Assembly (NCBI GenBank): GCA_947600065.1
Contig: CANQFZ010000003.1
Location: forward strand, 1-64,000
DNA: 64,000 nucleotides
Direction: 5' to 3'
Source of the DNA: an uncultured Clostridia bacterium
GTDB lineage: Bacteria > Bacillota > Clostridia > Oscillospirales > Ruminococcaceae
The notes below the pieces were generated by a model. It ran no database searches. It was not told the DNA's origin and saw only the letters and a program-made list of their open reading frames with translations. Below are positions 59,072-64,000 of this stretch, piece by piece; position 1 is the first letter of the stretch, and every line of letters starts with the position of its first letter. The position numbers were made by a program, and so were the translations under genes.

Positions 59072-61357
59072 ATGTTTTGTGGAAATTGTGGTACTGAAAA
59101 TAAAGATAATGCTATGTTCTGTGCAAATTGCGGAACTAAGCTTTTAAATCTTAATGAAAACTCATCGGATAAAACAGTTCTTCTTGATGATAGAACTGTT
59201 TTGCTTCAGGAAAATCAAGCTGAACAAGCTTCGATAGCAAATGATCAAGAACCGTATAACCAAGAAAACGAGCTTTTGCAGGAAAAGAATAACAATTATT
59301 CTGAGAGCTTTAAAAATGATAATGTTGCCAAAGAGAATTATTTGGGCATATATAAAATAATCAAAATTATTGGGCAAGGCGGAGGAGGCATTGTTTATAA
59401 AGCAGTTCATACGCGACTTAACAAAGAAGTTGTAATAAAGCAAATTAAAAATCCGAATGGCGGTTTTAACCGTCAGGAAACAGATCTGCTTAAAGAAATA
59501 AAACATACCTATCTTCCGCAGGTGCTTGATTTTATTGAGCAGGACGGTCAGGCATTCACCGTTATGGATTTTATATCCGGATCCGATCTTGAAAAACTTG
59601 CAAAAAGCGGACATAAATTCCGGAGTAAAGAGATAATTAAAATTGCAACTCAGTTATGTGAAGCAGTAAGTTATCTTCATACCCGCAAGCCACCAATTAT
59701 TCATAGTGATATCAAACCTGCAAATGTTATGCTTTCTGAAAATGGTGATATTTGCCTTATAGACTTTAATGTTTCTCTTGCGTTTGAAAAAAACGTTTCA
59801 GTAATTGGTGGGACTGTAGGATTTGCACCGCCTGAGCAGCTCGGAATACCAATAGGTGACATTAAAAACGGGATAGGAGATACTCTACCTATAAAAAAGA
59901 TACAGCCTGTTGTAAATGAACGCAGTGATGTATACAGCATCGGTGCATTGCTGCAATTTCTTGTTACCGGGAAAATGCCTGCTAAGAATTACAAGACAGC
60001 GTCTATTCCAAAGGACGCTAAAGTTCCCGACGGACTTGTGCAGATAATCAAAAAAGCAACCATGCTTGAACCGTCAAAGCGCTATAAAAATGCGTCTGAA
60101 ATGCTTGTAGCAGTAAAAAACATAAATAAGCTCGACCGACGCTATAAGGCAATAAAGATACGGCGCAGTATTGTAACCGTAATAGCCGTAATTCTTATGG
60201 CAGGCTCGGTAGTTTTAAACCGCGAGGGTGTCCGCAAGCTTGCTGAAGAGCACGAGGAGAAATATCAGAACTACATAACGGAAATAGTTAATAATATCGA
60301 CTCGGGCGATTATAACGAGGCTAAGGAAATAATTCTTACCGCAAGTGAATTTGAGCCTTCAAGAATTGAACCTTATTACAATTATGAAAAAATTTTGTAT
60401 GCTGAAAAAGACTATGAAAATTGTATGAATTATCCCGAATCCGTTATAAATGTGGAAATAAAACAAAACGAGCTTAATGATTTGGGAATGCTTGCGGAAA
60501 TGTATATGATGTCCGCCGACAGTGCGTTTGAACTTGAAAATTATGAAAACGCAATAGTTTTGTATAACAAAACGCTTGATTATTCAGACAAGTTGGTAGA
60601 GTGTTACAGGGATCTTACAATTTCTTATGCAAGATTAGGCAACATCGAAAAAGCAGAAGGTTCGCTTGAAAAAGCCGAACAGCTTGGAATTTCAGACGAC
60701 CGTTTAGAGCTTATGCAGGGAGAGATACACGCGGCTAAGGGCGAAATAAACGAAGCATACAATTGTTTTGAAAAAACATTGGAACTGACAAATGATGATT
60801 ATATTCGTTTTCGTGCGCTTTTGGTCTGCGACAAGACTATGCTTTCCGACACCGAGAATGCGGCAGACAATGCACAGAAAATGATAACTCTCCTTAAAGG
60901 GCAGGAAAGCAAAATTTCGCTCGAATATGCGGGAGTAGTAAAGGAAATGCTCGCTAATGAATATGCAATAGCCGAGGATTTTGAAAACGCAGCAATCTGT
61001 TATCAGAGCCTGCTTAATGACGGTCTGCTAAATTATACGCTGCAGAAAAATTACTTCAACATACTTTATTCAAAGCTTCAGTCATATGAAAAATGTCTTT
61101 CTCTGCTCGAACAGATGAAAGTGCAGAATGCAGAAGATTATTGGGTAGATATGAATATGAGCTATACATATATTGCTATCGAAAATGCAAAAACTGATCA
61201 ATTAAAGCGAAATTACTTAAACGCATATACAAGTTATAAAACCGCCGTAAAAGAATATGAAACATACACTCAAAACGGCAAAAGCGATGCGAATATGGAC
61301 CGCCTGAAAGGGCTTATAAACGACCTTATTTCATATGGCTGGATAAAGGAGGAATAA
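59072..61357 (+). CDS. Zinc-ribbon Ser/Thr protein kinase with TM and TPR domain
   Basis: 761 residues. A zinc ribbon (Cys3, Cys6, Cys17, Cys20) and an acidic linker lead to an Hanks-type kinase domain (about 93-355): Gly-rich GQGGGGIVYK, Lys123 in VVIKQIK, catalytic loop HSDIKPANVM (211-220, Ser in place of the usual Arg) and DFN (231-233, in place of DFG), and APPEQ. One TM helix (about 368-384) places a large TPR region (about 390-750) outside. The kinase is probably activated by an outside signal sensed through the TPRs. Together with the FHA protein and PP2C it forms a complete phosphosignalling set attached to the pilus locus. AAGGAG precedes the ATG. Confidence 0.9.
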   Translation: MFCGNCGTENKDNAMFCANCGTKLLNLNENSSDKTVLLDDRTVLLQENQAEQASIANDQEPYNQENELLQEKNNNYSESFKNDNVAKENYLGIYKIIKIIGQGGGGIVYKAVHTRLNKEVVIKQIKNPNGGFNRQETDLLKEIKHTYLPQVLDFIEQDGQAFTVMDFISGSDLEKLAKSGHKFRSKEIIKIATQLCEAVSYLHTRKPPIIHSDIKPANVMLSENGDICLIDFNVSLAFEKNVSVIGGTVGFAPPEQLGIPIGDIKNGIGDTLPIKKIQPVVNERSDVYSIGALLQFLVTGKMPAKNYKTASIPKDAKVPDGLVQIIKKATMLEPSKRYKNASEMLVAVKNINKLDRRYKAIKIRRSIVTVIAVILMAGSVVLNREGVRKLAEEHEEKYQNYITEIVNNIDSGDYNEAKEIILTASEFEPSRIEPYYNYEKILYAEKDYENCMNYPESVINVEIKQNELNDLGMLAEMYMMSADSAFELENYENAIVLYNKTLDYSDKLVECYRDLTISYARLGNIEKAEGSLEKAEQLGISDDRLELMQGEIHAAKGEINEAYNCFEKTLELTNDDYIRFRALLVCDKTMLSDTENAADNAQKMITLLKGQESKISLEYAGVVKEMLANEYAIAEDFENAAICYQSLLNDGLLNYTLQKNYFNILYSKLQSYEKCLSLLEQMKVQNAEDYWVDMNMSYTYIAIENAKTDQLKRNYLNAYTSYKTAVKEYETYTQNGKSDANMDRLKGLINDLISYGWIKEE

Positions 61358-61359
61358 TC

Positions 61360-61509
61360 ATGGAATTTGAGATCACACAGGGATTTTTAATGTATTGGGG
61401 AGGAATTGCAGGCGCAGTTCTTACCCTTGTCGGCTCTATTATTTATTTCAGCGTTTCGGCGCAGAAGGCTAAAAAACTTTTGAAAAAGCTTTCCGAGGAG
61501 GACTTTTAA
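61360..61509 (+). CDS. Small single-TM protein
   Basis: 49 residues, MEFEITQGFLMYWGG then a TM helix (IAGAVLTLVGSIIYFSV) and a basic/acidic tail (AQKAKKLLKKLSEEDF). A strong AAGGAGGAAT precedes the ATG, overlapping the kinase stop; its own stop is directly followed by the next ATG (TAAATG). The tight coupling on both sides supports a real gene. Possibly a small subunit or regulator of the kinase or of the LRR protein. Family unknown. Confidence 0.75.
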   Translation: MEFEITQGFLMYWGGIAGAVLTLVGSIIYFSVSAQKAKKLLKKLSEEDF

Positions 61510-62733
61510 ATGAAATGTGATAACTGCGGAGCCGAGCTCCAAGAAAAAGACATTAAACTCGTCTGCCCGAATTGCGGTATGGAATATGCAGAAGAAAATT
61601 CAGTGCGGACTTCTGTTGTTATTCCTAAACGCACCATTGAAATTGTACCTGATTATCCATTGTTATTTTCAAGCGGTCTTAGCGGTAAAAGCGTAATAGT
61701 TCTTGTTATCCTCATCGCACTTATACTTGTTATATTATTCAAAATAGCCTCATCTACAAAATTATTCAGTTCCTTTGATATTTTAAAAATTGCATTAATT
61801 ATTTTGGTAGTTTTGGTGGGAATCAAGTTGCTTTCAATTTATGTATTAAACCGCCGATATTTTAAGGTTGGACGAAAAATGGAACGTGCTGAGCGTTTAT
61901 TGTCAGATCATGATTATGAAAAGGCGATAAAGGAATATATGAAAGTTATAAACTATCGTCAGACCGAGGTTGAAGCATACCTGGGAATTGCAAAGGTGTA
62001 TGAGGATATGGGTGATATTGACCAAGCAATTAAGTTCCTCCGTAGCAGCTTGGAGTCAGTAAATGAAATGCGAATTAAAAACCGCTTGCAAAGGCTTTTA
62101 AACCCAAAACCTTTGAAACCATATGGATCAATGGGATTAGCAACTATTGAGGGAAATGAGTATGATATTGCTACTGTAACCGAATTAGATTTGAGCGAAT
62201 GCTTTTCTGATGATAATGATAATGAAATTGAAAAGCTTATAAATTTGGAATATTTAAATTTAAGTTTTAATTTTATTAGTAATATTACGCTGCTCTCCAA
62301 TCTCACCAATCTGATATATCTGAATCTGAATAAAAATTGTATCAGCGATATAAGTCCGCTTACAAGACTTAAAAATCTGACAGATTTAAGTTTATGCGAC
62401 AATGAGATTAGTAATGTAAGTACGCTTGAAAACATTACAGGTTTAACATTTCTATCTTTAAAAAGCAATGAGATCAACGATATAAGTCCACTTGCAAATT
62501 TAACACAATTGATAGAACTGAAGCTTGATAATAACAGAATCAACAATGTTCACCCTCTCGCAAATCTTACCAATTTAATGTATTTGGATTTGGAACGGAA
62601 TGAAATCAGAGACATAAGTCCGCTTGCCAATCTTACAAATTTATTAGAATTAAAATTAAATGGCAATCCAATCAGCGAAGAGGATAAAACTTGGCTTAAA
62701 CAAAAACTGCCGAATTGTGAAATTTATTTCTAA
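61510..62733 (+). CDS. Zinc-ribbon/TM/TPR protein with internalin-type LRRs
   Basis: 407 residues. Zinc ribbon (CDNCGAELQEKD ... CPNCG), two hydrophobic segments (about 60-80 and 90-113), a TPR unit (about 125-190, LLSDHDYEKAIKEYMKVI) and 22-residue LRR_4 repeats (about 235-395, pattern LANLTNLMYLDLERNEIRDISP). GAGGAGG precedes the ATG and the start abuts the previous stop. Same module order as the protein at 42037 but with the other LRR class, and with an extra TM segment. Probably a surface-exposed interaction protein. Confidence 0.85.
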   Translation: MKCDNCGAELQEKDIKLVCPNCGMEYAEENSVRTSVVIPKRTIEIVPDYPLLFSSGLSGKSVIVLVILIALILVILFKIASSTKLFSSFDILKIALIILVVLVGIKLLSIYVLNRRYFKVGRKMERAERLLSDHDYEKAIKEYMKVINYRQTEVEAYLGIAKVYEDMGDIDQAIKFLRSSLESVNEMRIKNRLQRLLNPKPLKPYGSMGLATIEGNEYDIATVTELDLSECFSDDNDNEIEKLINLEYLNLSFNFISNITLLSNLTNLIYLNLNKNCISDISPLTRLKNLTDLSLCDNEISNVSTLENITGLTFLSLKSNEINDISPLANLTQLIELKLDNNRINNVHPLANLTNLMYLDLERNEIRDISPLANLTNLLELKLNGNPISEEDKTWLKQKLPNCEIYF

Positions 62734-62757
62734 TTCTAAAAGGAAAAGGAGAAACTT

Positions 62758-64000
62758 ATGTTATGTAAAAACTGCGGAGCACCTCTCCAACAAAAGGACA
62801 ATAAACTTGTCTGCCCGAATTGCGGTGCGGAGATTGACCTAACCGCGACCGATAAAGCTGCACCCGAGCCAACCTCGGAAACCCCTCAACCCGCCGCTGA
62901 AACCGCTTCGGAATACATAGCTCCGCGCGGCTTTTCGTCAAAGAAGAACATTATAATTATAGTTATTGCGGCAATCCTTATATTAGGCTTAGGCGCGGGA
63001 ATAACCGTGCTGGCTTTGACTAATTCCCCGTCATTCAAGGTTTCGCAGGGCATTGACCTTGCAGAGCGCTATTTGTCCGAGCAGGATTACGAGCAGGCAA
63101 TTATTGAGTACGAGAAAGTACTTGAAATCGAGCCTATGAATGTTGACGCTTATCTCGGACTTGCTAAAGTTTACGAGAAAATGGGCGATATAGACAAGGC
63201 GGTCGAAATTTTGCGCGAGGGTCTGGAGATGACAGGCGACGAGCGAATAGAAAAACGCTTGAATAAGCTGCTTAATCCCGAAGAAAGTTCGTCAAGTTTA
63301 ACAAGCAGTTCCGCTCCTGCCGAAAGCTCAACCCCTGAGAACAGCAACCCTGAAGACTTGCCGCCATACGGCTCTATGGGCTCGGTGACAATTCAAGGCG
63401 TAGAATATGACATAGCGACAACGACTAAGTTGGAACTTAAAGAAAAAAGCGTTACGAATGATGACGTTGTACAAATTGGCAAACTCGTAAATCTGACATA
63501 TTTGGATTTGATGGAAAATCAAATCAGCGATATAAGTCCACTTACAAAGCTTACTAATTTAGAAACTTTGAGGTTGGATAACAATCAAATAAGCGATATA
63601 AGTGCGCTTGCAAATCTTACTAATCTAACAAGTTTGGATTTGAGTAGCAATCAAATCAATGATATAAGTCCGCTTGCAAATCTTACTAATCTAACAAGTT
63701 TGGATTTGTATAATAACCAAATCAGTGGTATAAAGCCGCTTGAAAATCTAACTAATTTGACGGAGTTGTATTTGTCTTTTAATCAAATCAGTGATATAAC
63801 CCCACTTGCAAATCTTACTATGCTGACATATTTGAATTTATGGAATAATCAAATCAGCGATATAACTCCTCTTGCAAATCTAACTAAACTGACAGAGTTG
63901 AATTTGTATTATAATCAAATCAGAGATATAAGTCAGGTTGCAAATCTTATTAATCTAACAGATTTAGAATTAAGTATAAACCAAATCAGCGATATAACCC
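62758..64000 (+). CDS. Zinc-ribbon/TM/TPR/LRR protein, 3' end beyond the window
   Basis: The frame opens at ATG 62758 (AAAAGGAGAAA upstream) and has no stop before the window ends, giving at least 414 residues. Zinc ribbon (CKNCGAPLQQKD ... CPNCG), TM helix (IIIIVIAAILILGLGAGITVL split around residue 75), TPR unit (YLSEQDYEQAIIEYEKVLEI), a short Ser/Glu linker and at least nine 22-residue internalin-type LRRs (LANLTNLTSLDLYNNQISGI type). Its first 160 residues are nearly the same as those of the protein at 42037, while the LRR part is of the same class as the one at 61510. Confidence 0.88.
   Translation, partial: MLCKNCGAPLQQKDNKLVCPNCGAEIDLTATDKAAPEPTSETPQPAAETASEYIAPRGFSSKKNIIIIVIAAILILGLGAGITVLALTNSPSFKVSQGIDLAERYLSEQDYEQAIIEYEKVLEIEPMNVDAYLGLAKVYEKMGDIDKAVEILREGLEMTGDERIEKRLNKLLNPEESSSSLTSSSAPAESSTPENSNPEDLPPYGSMGSVTIQGVEYDIATTTKLELKEKSVTNDDVVQIGKLVNLTYLDLMENQISDISPLTKLTNLETLRLDNNQISDISALANLTNLTSLDLSSNQINDISPLANLTNLTSLDLYNNQISGIKPLENLTNLTELYLSFNQISDITPLANLTMLTYLNLWNNQISDITPLANLTKLTELNLYYNQIRDISQVANLINLTDLELSINQISDIT

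Overview
The window looks like chromosomal DNA of an anaerobic, spore-forming, low-GC Firmicute of the Clostridia (Ruminococcaceae/Oscillospiraceae-like), probably a plant-fibre degrader from a gut or rumen. The evidence is an alpha/beta small acid-soluble spore protein gene, a TepA/UppP/SpoIIIE-FtsK block, a monomeric [FeFe] hydrogenase, formate-tetrahydrofolate ligase, a FeoA-FeoB fusion, two GH5 cellulase-type lipoproteins, many Ser/Asn-rich linkers, frequent TTG/GTG starts, and textbook SigA promoters with 17-base spacers. I saw no rRNA, tRNA or CRISPR array.

Layout. 1-9.2 kb: apbE, the spore protein gene on the minus strand, then one long plus-strand run of GH5 cellulase, PlsC, lipid kinase, CBM2-like/GH5 cellulase, a degenerate signal-peptidase-like membrane protein, a PAQR/hemolysin III protein and a membrane protein gene broken by a -1 frameshift. 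9.2-9.45 kb: a nested palindromic repeat. 9.45-16.4 kb: a minus-strand kinase, 2Fe-2S ferredoxin and [FeFe]-hydrogenase operon, a truncated sigma factor, an XRE regulator, a FemAB-type transferase and feoAB. 16.6-26.3 kb: a membrane-anchored clostripain-like peptidase, tepA, uppP, ftsK/spoIIIE and a radical SAM/DUF2344 pair. 26.4-37.2 kb: an SGNH hydrolase, a DUF4358 lipoprotein, a second divergent type II topoisomerase pair with a P-loop kinase between its subunits, then fhs, tsaE, tsaB, rpiB and upp. 37.4-40.0 kb: an M4 metallopeptidase with an internal sorting-signal-like segment.

The most interesting part is 40.1-64 kb. A 1,353-base unit (40158-41510) is bounded by perfect 27-base inverted repeats, each built like a tyrosine-recombinase core site. 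It contains one tyrosine recombinase gene, direct arm-site-like repeats on both sides of that gene, and a near-consensus promoter that points outward through the left repeat. This is the architecture of a self-contained promoter-inversion (phase-variation) switch, comparable in layout to Hin but with a tyrosine recombinase. As sequenced, the promoter points away from the downstream genes and runs into a hairpin. Inversion would aim it at a BspA-like leucine-rich-repeat surface protein gene and then the Tad/Flp pilus locus.

The pilus locus (44.9-55.5 kb) encodes TadZ, CpaF, TadB, TadC, a Flp1-like pilin, TadE-like proteins, a 1,312-residue DUF5702-like protein and a prepilin peptidase. It continues without a break into a WG-repeat protein, an FHA protein, a PP2C phosphatase and a zinc-ribbon Ser/Thr kinase with TPRs, then two more zinc-ribbon/TM/TPR/LRR proteins, the last running off the window. 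The proposal that this envelope locus is phase-variable and phospho-regulated is inference from gene order and DNA structure.
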